Of a stretch of 64,000 nt of DNA, positions 11,909 to 22,900 are shown piece after piece. The stretch is from contig JAHYIO010000023.1 of the NCBI GenBank assembly GCA_020543525.1, forward strand, positions 1,178,001 through 1,242,000, read 5' to 3'. Each line of letters begins with the position of its first letter. Position 1 is the first letter of the stretch. This stretch comes from Coriolopsis trogii. Its lineage: Eukaryota > Basidiomycota > Agaricomycetes > Polyporales > Polyporaceae. Both the position numbers and the translations under genes were made by a program. The notes under the pieces are model-generated. The model saw only the letters and a list, made by a program, of their open reading frames with translations, searched no databases and was not told the origin of the DNA.

Positions 11909-14900
11909 TCACATCGCCATGCCAGTAACCGACGAATGCGTTGACATCGCGTCCTCATCCTTCAGCCGGTCCTGCGGGCGACTCGCAGCGACGTCCTCGT
12001 CCACATTCCTCGGCTTCAATCCATCCACCTCCTCATGGCTCGCCGGGTGCTCCGGCGCCTCCTGCTTCGGGAGCGGAGGTATATCCTTCGGGACTGGAGG
12101 CATGTCTTTCGGCACAGGCGGTACGTCTTTATCATTCGACATTGGCGGCATGGGCGGCACAGGGGACGGGCCCCTCGAGAGCGAAGTCACGCTGGGTGGA
12201 CGAGACGTCGTTGACGACACCGACAGTCGCCCGGCGCGCTGGGAGAAGAACGAGCCGATTCCTGCACCCCAGGAGCTGAACGAGCTCTGGCGCTGAGGAG
12301 GCTCGGGCTGGGCGAGCTGCTGGGCGCCGACAATGCTCAGTGGGCGCAGGCCCCGTGTCTGCATCGAAACAGGTGACGTCGGGCGGCTGCTGTCTCGAAC
12401 GCTTCTCGGAGGTGATCCGCCGTGCGTCGATCTGCTGTCGTCGCCCGCGCGCGTGTCAATCTTCGCAAGGTTGGGCGAGGCGTCCGAGGGGTCGGGAGAG
12501 GACCCCGGGTTGCGTTGCATCCAGCGTTCGCGCACGCCAGCGACGGCGTTGAAGAAGTTCGTGGAGCCCGCTGCGATTGTCCGAGAGACGGCTTCTCGTG
12601 CGGGAGCAAACTGCTGGTCAAGCTTAAGTTCTTGGATCCCTTCTGACAGACGAAGGCCTATGTCGGCGACAACGGAAGGCTTCTCGGTACATGGATGCCT
12701 GCAAAGTGTGTCAGACGTGTGCTAAGTTACCACGTCTGATAAGAACTCACCGTGCCTCCACGAGGTCGAATAAGAGAGGATCTGTCACACGATCCCAAAC
12801 CTCGTATGCGTGTGACTTCTTGAACTCTTGTATCCAGATCATGTTGAAGTCTTGTACAGAGTTCGGGTCGCCATCGGTGATGACAACGCCATTGTTCTGC
12901 CCCTTTGCAAGAAACGCTGTGTACTTCACAGATGATAGCGCGGCATAGATGTATTCCTCGAATTTCTGGCGTAGATAGTCATCGCTACCCTTGAAACTGA
13001 GAAGACCTTGAGTGGTGCACACGAGTAGCATGAAACGGAAGAACACACTGCATGCTAGCGTTTATGCCCATATCGGGGTCCTCGCTGTAGCCTTCGTTAA
13101 CGTCGTTGACAATGTCATCCATCCACTTGCGGTCAGCGGGCGTCAAACCGACTAGCCGCTCGATGTTGGGATTGCGGAACTCGATGGCTCCTGTCTCAAT
13201 CTGTTCCTTCAGTCAGCTAACGACTTGGTCCCAAAACAAAAATCACACACGTTGACAAGCAGGTCTATCTCCTTCTGTTGTGTGACAATCGAATTCGTAC
13301 TGCCGCAAAGCCAGCAACCCGTATCCCTCAGCATGTCAAGCTGTTGGAGAGGGAGATATGGCTGGAAGAACGCATCCTATAGTACATGATTGGAGTTAAG
13401 CATAGTTGTGGAAGAGAATCTGGACGTACCTTGCCGAAGAGATCAAGAGGAAGACCCATATAGGCCATCATACTCTTAGGATCTGACGTCTTCAATGAAG
13501 TTGGTCTAGACAGCGTCTTCGCACGATGCGCAAGTGGCGGTGATCCACAGTCATCAAGGTTCTGCAATAGTCCTGTGAACATGTATCAGTATATAGTCAT
13601 AATTCAAACGCGAAGCCATACCAGGAATCAATGTGACTAGGGAATACTGATACGTGCACAGTCGTTCTACTGGATGACCAAAGAACATGATCTATCACGA
13701 ATTGGTCAGGAGGGTTACTCGAGCAGCCGAATGGCTGATTCATCACCTTCTTCTGCAGCATCAGAGCTTTCACCAAGACAAGGGTCCGTTGGCGGAACTT
13801 GTGTACCAATTCTCTGAGACTTGTGCCTGTATGTAGAGTTTGTGAAAGTGGTTGGAAAGCTTCCTGCGAGAACATACCCATGTATAGACCGCTTTCTGTC
13901 AACTGACCACGAAGCGAGTGCTCGAGCGTTGAATAGAAGTCATCGAGTATACTCGTATCGGTGAAGTCACGTTGCGAGAATAACGCCTTCGTGATCACAC
14001 CTAAACGATCCCTAAGACAGTAATTGAGATGTCAGCCAAGGCGATCGTGTCGTGAATGCGTACCGAATGGGACCAAAGACTGGCTTCGAAGCTAGAACGA
14101 CAACGGCCTTCTGCACTGTGGAACGCGTAACATCTGGATGCTTGACCAAGAGGTCTGCAGCGCTGATTTGACGGTTACATCTGCGTGACAGATTTGGTAC
14201 CTCGAGTTCGAGCTGCTGATGGACTGCGCTTACGATATACCAAAGATGGTCGTCGGGTTTGGTGATGACGGGACCAGATGGAAGTACGAGTAGTCTTCCG
14301 TGGTCTAGTGCATAGGAGAGTGGTCAAAGAAGCGCATAAATTTGACGCAAGGCAATGACTGACAAGATGGGCACCGTCGGGAAGAGCAAGGAAAGGAAGA
14401 ATCTTGTTGATTTCCTCGTCCTCAAATATCTCTCCTCGTGATATTTCTATCCTTGGACCGACCTATACGCCGTGCCGCATTGGAAGCGTGTTGCACAATG
14501 AGAGGGACAGTGTAACATACCAAATGGTTGAAGTCCACCAGTGCTATCCCCAATACCAACGGTCCCTTGGTTGGCTGCACTAACAGAGACTCTGGCCTTG
14601 CCTTCTTCGAGTACGACGTCGACGCAGAGCCAAATGACGCAATGCTGTCAGTATCGCTCTTCAAGCGCAGACCGGCCGAAGGAGGTCTTGACGAGAGCGT
14701 GGCCGACGGAGGTACAGAGGGAGGTATCGGAGTGGCCAAAGGCTTCTCCACTTCATGCACAGAAGGCGGAACGCTCGACAGTGGCGACTCCCCTTCCTCG
14801 TATTTGCGTGTAAAGAAACTTCTGTCATCTCCTTCCTCCTCCGGAGAGCTCGCGTCGGTCTCGGTGGTGTTCCGTCGTGACAGACCTCCAAGGGACAGGT

Positions 14901-15132
14901 TCTGACGTACAAGGGTCACTGGCGTAAGTGCGGGCTCCTGTGGCTGAGAGACTCCAAGGGACGTAGAGTCGCGTGGTGAACGCGGAGGAGATGAGAGCGC
15001 TATGGATTTGGCGGACGCGGTGTCGCCATCGGAGAAGTGTGGCTCGGAGTTGTCATCATCGTGGTCATGGTCGATTAGAAAGCGTGTGTTGAGAGGAGAC
15101 GGCTCGGGAGTGTGGTCAAGAACGGACGACAT
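11909..15132 (-). CDS. AVL9-like late secretory pathway protein (DENN-related)
   Basis: Fungal AVL9 proteins belong to the DENN-related longin superfamily and act in vesicle export from the Golgi. The start ATG at 15130-15132 opens a Ser/Pro-rich, probably disordered N-terminus of about 190 residues. The Avl9 domain then starts with GPLVLGIALVDFNHL, spliced to VGPRIEISRGEIFEDEEINK and ILPFLALPDGAHL, then EDYSYFHLVPSSPNPTTIFGIS. After the next splice come CNRQISAADLLVKHPDVTR, VFGPIRDRLGVITKALFSQR and DFTDTSILDDFYSTLEHSLRG. These are the diagnostic blocks of the family. The C-terminus (exon 11909-12620) is again low complexity, with proline repeats of the type PPVPKDMPPVPKDIPP, ending in TGA at 11909-11911. 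About eight introns. Probably about 900 residues. Exact exon ends between 12630 and 13600 were not all resolved. Confidence 0.88.
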
Positions 15133-16056
15133 GGCGCTCTGTTAGCTTCGCAGGATTTGGTTGCGACAGCGGAGATGATTGAGAGAAGAGCGATCCGCCG
15201 CTGGCTTCGGAGATGCGACCGTGTGCGCGAGAGCAAAACGAGTCCTCGAGACGACGACACCGACGACGAAGCGATAAAGAAAGAGCGACGTAGAGAAGGG
15301 ACAAGAATGCGAAGTGAGAGCAAGTCGTCGTTGGCTGTTGGAGGGTGCTAAGGCTGTTACCGTGCCTTGCCGTGCCCCGCCAACTCTCGCCAAAATCGAA
15401 ATCCGTCCACAAGCGCCCATAGTCCTGCGCAAGAGATCCCTTCACTTGGCCACGTGGGTGTGATCTGTACGAGGGTTCCTGACTCTAAGGTCCTTCCTCG
15501 CACTTCTTTGTACGGACTCTCCTAGTCCTTGCTTGCGACATTGACCGTACACCTTTGCTCGTACCAGCCTTTTGCAAGCATGCACAACATGTTGAGCAAC
15601 TGCCTTCATCAACGTGTTTCAGCCACCCATCCGTGACTGAGGGCTGAGAGGCTGGTTATCTGGCACACAACTGTTACGTGACGGCGCATCGCGCTCGAAA
15701 GCTGAACACGAACTGCCTCCGTGGGATGTGATAGGACTTTGTAGGTTTCGTGACCATCAATCCACCCGTCTCAGATCTCAGCATCGCGGGTATTGAGTAG
15801 TAAGTGCGTTGGTGCACCCAGCTGCAGAGCAGGCAGTCTCATCTTGCCGGAAAGTTGGCACATCGAGAACGCTGGTCGTACTATCCGCCTTGCATGATAT
15901 CTACCTGCAGCGTGCGGTGTCATGAGACGATTCAGAGTTTGGAAGTAGCAACCTACGGAGTCAGGACAAGGTTCACACGGGGACAGGTTCCCGCGTGAGT
16001 CGTGACTCCGAACTCGTATCGATACCACCTCGACGCCAGAATACTTTGTTGACGTC
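15133..16056. other. Divergent intergenic region, AVL9-like and ketopantoate reductase genes
   Basis: Separates two genes reading away from each other and must hold both promoters. CT-rich leader-like stretches flank both ends. No coding sequence recognised. Confidence 0.55.
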
Positions 16057-17437
16057 ATGGCGCGCGAAGTCGTAGACGTTTGCGTTATCGGCTTCGGGGG
16101 TAAGACTTGCAGTCTCCTTCCTCATGTATAAATTCATTATCTCAATCTTTCTGCAGCCATAGGTGCACTATATGCATACGCCTTGCACAAGACTGGCAAG
16201 GTCCGTATCACGGCCGTCTGTCGGTAAGCTTTCTCGAGCCTTCGGAATCCCCAGTGTTCGCTCTAAGCCCATATGTCAGCTCGAACTGCACTGCAATACA
16301 AGGTACGACGATCACAGCATGGCGTTCTACACATGATGTAACCGATCCACGTCCCGATACTAGAGAAGGGCCTAGCCATTGACACATCCATGCTCGGCGG
16401 CGAGCCGTCGTGGAAACCATATAGAAGTGAGCTGCGCATTCTATCATCGTAAATTGACCACGATATCGGTGTTCCAGCCACTGACGTCTAAGCATTTCGC
16501 CAGTCGTACGTACAGTCGACGATGCAGCAGACCGGCCATACACCTACATCATCTGCGCCTTCAAGTGCATCCCGGAGATCATCACGACCCCGCAGATGCT
16601 CTCGCCCCTCCTCGCCAAGCTCGCGGACCCAGATTCCCGCAACCAGCCCCCCACCACGTTCGTCCTCCTCCAAAACGGGATCGGGATTGAAGACGACCTG
16701 CTCAACGCGCTCGAGAAGATCGACGCACGCACAGTCGTCCTCTCCGGCTGCTGCTGGGTCGATACGACCGCGCTCGACGGCGGGAGCAAAGTCGTGCAGC
16801 GCGGGGACCACGCTTGGCTCGATCTGGGATACCACCCGCCTCTGTCCCGCTCATCCAACTTCTCGGAGCACACGGCGAAGGCCGCTCTGGATAGCCTGTG
16901 CACTCTCTTCCGTGAAGCAGGCTTAGATGCGCGTGCCGCTGCGGACGCAAACATCGCGCGTTGGCGTAAAGTGCTCTGGTGAGTATTGGCCAAGCTGTAT
17001 TGCTCATACCGTTTTTCAAGGGGCATGACGGCTGACTCTGTCGCGCAAACAGGAACGCCACGTTTTCGACTGTATGCACGCTCACTCGCGCCCACGTCGG
17101 CGCTATTCTCGCGAACCCATCCGCGCGCGCCGCCCTCAAGGACATCATTGCCGAAGTGCTCTTGGTAGCGCGCGCCGCGCTTCCAGCCACCCCAGCAGTG
17201 GACGAGGTACTCTCGGATGCAGTGATCGACCAGATCGTCGAGGGCGAGAATCAACAGTCGACCTTCCGCCCGTCGATGCTCGTCGACCTCGATTGTGGAC
17301 GTCCCATGGAGGTCGAGGCGATCGTCGGTGGAGTTTTGAGCCGTGCTAGAGGGAAGGGTGTACCGACCCCGAGGCTGGACCTGATATATGCTAGTTTGTC
17401 GGTCATCCAAAGCCAACTGATCAATAAGACCGCTTAA
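16057..17437 (+). CDS. Ketopantoate reductase family protein (PanE/ApbA-like)
   Basis: NADPH-dependent reductase fold; the classical reaction is 2-dehydropantoate to pantoate in pantothenate/CoA synthesis. Exon 1 (16057-16099, MAREVVDVCVIGFG) splices to AIGALYAYALHKTGKVRITA, restoring the Rossmann motif GFGAIG. A small exon (RSNCTAIQ) joins, by the acceptor at ...gatactag near 16363, to EKGLAIDTSMLGGEPSWKPY, in phase. The next blocks are YTYIICAFKCIPEII with a candidate catalytic lysine and TFVLLQNGIGIEDDLL. The C-terminal ApbA_C domain has NATFSTVCTLTRAHVGAILA and SMLVDLDCGRPMEVEAIVGG. Stop TAA at 17435-17437. Fungi have several paralogues of this fold with other substrates, so enzymatic identity is less certain than family. 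It converges with the next gene, 136 bases away. Confidence 0.88.
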
Positions 17438-17573
17438 TCGCCTTGTGCAATTAGGGGAGGATGCTCATGCCACGAGAAGTATATCCTGGAGACCGTTGTA
17501 CAATTGTTTCCATATTTCCACAGTATAACGAATTCCTTGTCTTACATGAAGCACATTGAGAGGCAACTAATGC

Positions 17574-19153
17574 TTAGGCGTAGCAGAGGATGCGGTATTG
17601 CTGCAGGATTATCAGCATAATGGCTAACGCGCAAGGTCCACGCAATATTCACGTACCTTGTGCTCCTTCTCATCGTTGGCATACGGAACGAAGGCGCACT
17701 TGAGGCCAGGACCGCACTTGCCAGGCACGATGGCGTTGTTGTGGTGCGCTTGAGCGATGAACAGTGGTTTACCGTCCGCATCGCGACCACCTTCGACAGG
17801 CCGGCCGGGGAGTTTCTCGAGGTCAACTCTACCCTCGTAGTCTAGCCAGCGGACGGCACGGCGGTCGCCGACGAGGACCTCGTACTTCGGAAGCTAAGGG
17901 GGTAAGCGGTCTCAGCGTGAGCATGGCATATCACCCTGAAGGTACTCACGTGGATCTCCTTGTGCGCGTACCCGATGACACCACCCTTTTCAAAGAAGTT
18001 CGCGGCCTTGCCGATTTCTATCGAGTTTTAACAGCAGAGGTGACGGAGATGTGATCAGATAGTGAAGAGCATCTGGGATGGGGTGTGTGGAACTCACGAA
18101 GACTGCCCTGATCGCCGTTGTGCCTTCAGCGTTAGAATCTCGCATATGAACTAACCCCGACTCACCTCGTGGAAGCCACGACAGATGTAGTGGGGCTGGC
18201 CTCCTTCCTCACCGCCAACGATGGCAATGTCGGTGGGGATGGTCTTGCCGTCGACGAGGATCCATGTGACGGGGCCCCGAGCACGTCCCTCGTAGAACTC
18301 CCTGGTGCGAACCTCTCCTTCGTGCAACCAGTTCTGAAGTGCCCAGATATTGGCTTTTTTCTAGATGACGTGCCAAGTTAATCTGTCAATTGCATTCGAT
18401 GGAGTAGAGAAGGCGAAGCCCAGGCGCGTACCTCTTCCTCGCTCTTCTTGTGCTCGCTGAATGCGAAGTAACCCGCGCCGAGAGCGGCAAGACCAGCAAC
18501 GAGGCCGCCGCCGATCTGAACGAGGCGATGAGTATTATGATAGGGCAGCGACTCCTGGCGCCGATAAATGATAGAGGATGACAACTCTCACATACCTCGA
18601 GCTGCTTCTTGCGATCGTCACTGAGACTGTTCCAACCGTGCTTGCGCTCCTCATCGTTGATGGGAACTTGCTGCTGGGAGTGCTGGTCCCAGGGCTTCTC
18701 GTTGTTGCCACCACCGCCTGCACCGTGGCTTACTGTACCGATGCAATGGCGTCATCAAAACAAAAGACAAACTAACAGGTGGAGATGTGCATACCGGGTT
18801 GCTGGGGAGGGTTGTATCCACCACTGTCGTGACGAGGCTCCTCATGGTGGTGCTCGCGATGGTCCTCGTGGTATTCCTCAGGCAGGCGACCCCAAAGAGC
18901 AGGGGTGGCGGGGGGCTCCCATCCAGACTGCGAAGGTCGTTTATGGTGAGCAAAGAACACAGATGACCATCCTGATCACGGGCTACTGACCTGGGACTGG
19001 TGGGGTTGGATGATCTTGTACTTGTGGCCTGTGGGTTCCATGCGTTGAGAGATGACACTTGCAATAAGGCATATGGATGAAGCTTTACCAACCTTCATAC
19101 TCGACAACGGAGCCAGCGTCATACTGGGTGCCGGGTTCCCAACGGTAGACCAT
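17574..19153 (-). CDS. CBM5/12 chitin-binding plus DM9 (DUF3421) repeat protein
   Basis: Start ATG 19151-19153. The N-terminal module, about 45 residues over three exons (MVYRWEPGTQYDAGSVVEYE, then HKYKIIQPHQSQ, then SGWEPPATPALWGRL), is a CBM5/12-type carbohydrate-binding module. Its aromatic residues in W-P-G-x-x-Y and Q-S-x-x-G-W-x-P-P suggest chitin or cellulose binding. A His/Gly/Gln-rich linker follows, then a glycine-rich hydrophobic segment GGGLVAGLAALGAGYFAF that could span or insert in a membrane, then a charged KKSEEE stretch. The C-terminal half is DM9/DUF3421: LHEGEVRTREFYEGRARGPV, TDIAIVGGEEGGQPHYICRG, GGVIGYAHKEIH, KYEVLVGDRRAVRW. The last exon reads QYRILCYA with TAA at 17574-17576. 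No signal peptide is visible, so it is probably cytoplasmic. Function unproven. Confidence 0.85.
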
Positions 19154-19983
19154 GATTACTATGCGAGTGTGTAGTGGACGAAGGAGTTGAAGATCGGTTG
19201 CGGTGTCTGATAGGGTTGGTACAAGGTTTATATACCCCTGAATGCGGAGAACAGCGGCACAGTTGGGGCCGAACCAGTGCTATGGCCGGGCGGTGATGAT
19301 CAGATTAAGCACACCTGGCATTGCACGTGTGCACGAAGTGGCGAGCGTGAAGAGGAGACCACAGCGTCGGTGCACGTAAGTTCTCGAGCTGGATGGTGAG
19401 GTCACGGCACCGGCATGCATGAATTTGGACGGCAGCACGGCATCGAACCAAGGTCTTCGTACTGCCTTGGCATCCTCATCCTCGGCAGGAGAACGGCAAG
19501 CAGGGCGCAGGCTGTGATTCTGAACGATGCGCGTTGGTCCCATGGGAGAAGAATTGCCTGAGGCCGAGGGCTTGTCGATGTTAACGCGATGAGTTGCGTG
19601 AACCTGAGTGCGCCCTTAGGCGCTCTCGGGGGTATGACAGGGCGCTGGAAGCGATAAGATAAGATTAACTGTAATGGCGCCCAAGAGTACGTTCTCCCCT
19701 GTAGCTCATAAGTTTAAGTATTGAGCAGTGGTCTGCTCCGTAATAAAGGCCGAGCTGGACAGAATGATCTCTAGACATCTCGACCATGTATCAGTCAAGG
19801 TATCTCAAATGCGTTTGGGGTGGAAGACGCGCGCTTACGAGACTATCGTTTCCTCATTTGGAGACGTTAGCGCTAGCTAATTTTCGCGCAAATTGAGGCT
19901 CAGATGTGCTGACCCCGACTGTCGTCTTACGACTCTCCTTCCCTAGTCTCCTTCGCGCAACATCACCCCTGATCCCTGCAGCT
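19154..19983. other. Divergent intergenic region, CBM/DM9 and midasin genes
   Basis: Holds both promoters. Aside from the TATA element of the leftward gene no feature is clear, and the open frame at 19280-19543 shows no recognisable protein. Confidence 0.55.
19226..19235 (-). promoter_or_regulatory. TATA box of the CBM/DM9 gene
   Basis: GTATATAAAC on the minus strand, about 75 nt upstream of the ATG at 19153. It is a near-consensus TATA element, often seen in regulated fungal genes. Confidence 0.55.
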
Positions 19984-22900
19984 ATGGCTGAAGGGCTCAT
20001 CTTGGAGGATCCGTTGCGGCTCAACCTCAAGAGGCAAACCCGGAAACTGCTTGACCTCATTCCTGGCAACAGTCCGCATGTAGCTGCTCTTCAAAATGCT
20101 TCATTACGACCTCAACTTCTCGAGACGTTGGCTGCTACCCTACTCCTGCCGCAATATACTATGCCTGTTGCGTCACTCTTTAGGCCAGTCATGTTAGACC
20201 TATGTGCTCGGTGGCTGCACGAGGAAAAGAATTGTATTGAGAAATTTGAGGCCCTCTGTCTGCTCACAGAGATTTATCAAGAGCTGTACCCGTACGCCCA
20301 GTTTCTTTCGCTCGTCCCCGCATATGCTCACTGTTGTGTACGAACAGGGTGCTCGCGGCATTCTTACGTTTTCCCAATTTCCAACGCGGCCCTTTGGGCG
20401 AGCTCAGTCTGCACAGGCCCTTGACAAGTATCGGCACGATAGAGCTTCACGGTGTTCTCCTTGCATACTACCGTCTTCTTCAAGCAAACCGTGTTCTCCC
20501 TAGACTCCTCGGTTGGTCTCTCACCCCTTTGGCCCAACTTATCTGGCCACCACATCCCGACTCGGGTGTCCGCTTCCTGGCTATACGATGCTATGCCCTT
20601 CAAGCCGGTATGATGGAGGGTCAGAGAGTGGAGATAGAAAAGCAGGTTCTTGGTGAGGTCTCAAAAGTCGACTGTCCCATCGCGTATGCCGTGAACATGG
20701 ATGGGACCGTCCGCATGGTTGACGGTTGGATCATTCCTGCCCTCGAATTGGAACGAGTGACGCGCGCGAGAGAAGAAATGCTTCGTCCCCACGAATACTA
20801 CCACGTCGACGAAAATGACTCCAGCGAGCCTATTCATCCCGCAGAGCTGAGGTGTGTTCCATGTGGCGTTGCCTCACCATTAGTCTGACATCATCCCAGT
20901 CCCCTCATAGCTAACGTACATGGCGTCCTAATGCTGCGTTCTGCGGCTGCCACCCGTGTCCCCCCTTCTCTGATCGATACACCAACTGCAGTGCAGTCTC
21001 TTCGTAATATTGCACTTCACCTCGCGATACGCGTCCCAATACTCCTCACATCCGCTCCGTCGTCGGGAAAATCTCTGCTGATATCGCATATGTCACAAAT
21101 CCTCTTCCCTGATGCTCGCAATCACATCGTCACTATCCACCTTGCCGACACATCGCTGGACCCACGTTCGTTGCTCGGCTCATACGTCTCTTCACCAACC
21201 CGTCTCGGTACCTTCGAGTGGAAGGAGGGGGTTCTCGTGCGCGCCATGCGAGAGGGCAAGTGGGTTGTCCTCGAGGACATTGATCGCGCGACCATGGAGG
21301 TACTTGGCATTGTGAAGCCGCTCGTCGAGTCCCTCGGTGCGGACAAATGGATAGGTGGTCGTGCGCGTCTGGACGTGCCAAGTCGCGGCATCGTCGAAGC
21401 ACAAGACTCCTTCGCGTTGTTCGCCACACGTTCACTCCAGCCTTCTCGTGCAGGCTCATTCCCGAGCCCGACCTTCTTCGGGGCTCACAAATTCTACGAG
21501 GTCGTGGTGGAGTCGCCTACTGCGAGCGACCTCCGGCTGATCATTGATACCAAGTTCCCCCACCTCGCCGGCGCTGTCGCTCAGGGTCTAATCAATCTCT
21601 GGGATGGGATACGTGCCCTCGGCAGCCCTGCGTCCACCCGCGTCGTGGGACTTCGCGAGCTCGAGCGATTTTGTACTCGGGTGAACGGAGTGCTCCCCTC
21701 CAACTCACACGCCATGGACGTCGACGAAGATCCGACCCAGCCCACGAGCCTTGCCCAGATATTCCCGAACCCTACCGTGCGCGAGGACATCTTCCTAGAA
21801 GCGCGCGATGTGTTCTTCGGGGCAGGAGCCACCACTGCGTCTGGTCGTGCTCACCTCGACGCTATCGCCCATATTGTCGCGGGGCACCTTGCTATCTCTG
21901 ACGAGCGTCGCGAATGGCTGTTGCATAGTCGCGCGCCCGAGTTTGAGCTCGAGAAGGACGTCAACGGGCGTATCACCGCTGTTCGCGCAGGTCACACCCG
22001 GCTTCCTGCTCGTCGCTCGAAGACATATGCTGCTCCTCCGGTCACGCGGCCGTTCGCGATGCATCGTCCCGCCGTGTCACTCATTGCGCGCCTCGCGTCC
22101 GCGATATCGCTCGCTGACCCAGTCCTGCTCACCGGAGAGACCGGTACTGGAAAGACTAGTGTCGTGACACACCTCGCGGCTCTCCTCCAGCGCCCACTCA
22201 TATCCCTGAATGTGTCGAATCAGACGGAATCTTCAGATATCTTGGGCGGCTTCAAGCCCGTGGACGCCCGCATACCCGGAGGTGAGCTCCAGGAGCGGTT
22301 CCTCGAGCTTTTCGGAGGCACTTTCAGTCGGAAGAAAAATGCGCATTTCGAGGAGTCGGTGAGGAAGGCCGTACAGGAGAGAAAGTGGAAACGCGCGGCT
22401 GGCTTGTGGATGGAAGCTGTAAGGCTGGCAAAAGATAGGATCAAGGCGAAGCATACCGAGGAAGACGCGTACGTACTTCCTCTACTCATTGGTTTCGCAG
22501 AACTAAGTAAATTCACATCTGCAGGAAGGAGCATCAAGATGACACTCCTCGAAAGCGGAGAAAGGTGGAAGGTTCAGGCCTCAATGTGTCGATGGACGCC
22601 TGGGAGGGTTTCGAGCGTGATGTTCAATCATTTGAACTTCAGCACGTGCAGGGAAAGAACAAGTTCGCGTTCGCCTTTGTTGAGGGTCCCTTAGTAAAGG
22701 CGTTGCGGAACGGTGAATGGTAAGTCGCGCCCGATTTCGTCCTGCCCATCGGGTAGCTGACGACAACTTCCAGGATCCTTCTTGACGAAGTGAATTTGGC
22801 CACTCCAGAGACTCTAGAATCGATATCTGGACTACTTCACGGACGGACCGCATCTATTACCCTCACAGAGCAAGGTTCGCTCGAGCCCATCCCCCGCCAT

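Noticed and set aside
12333..12725. Plus-strand frames opposite the C-terminal exons of the AVL9-like gene
   Set aside because: Shadow frames; the minus-strand frame continues the recognised protein.
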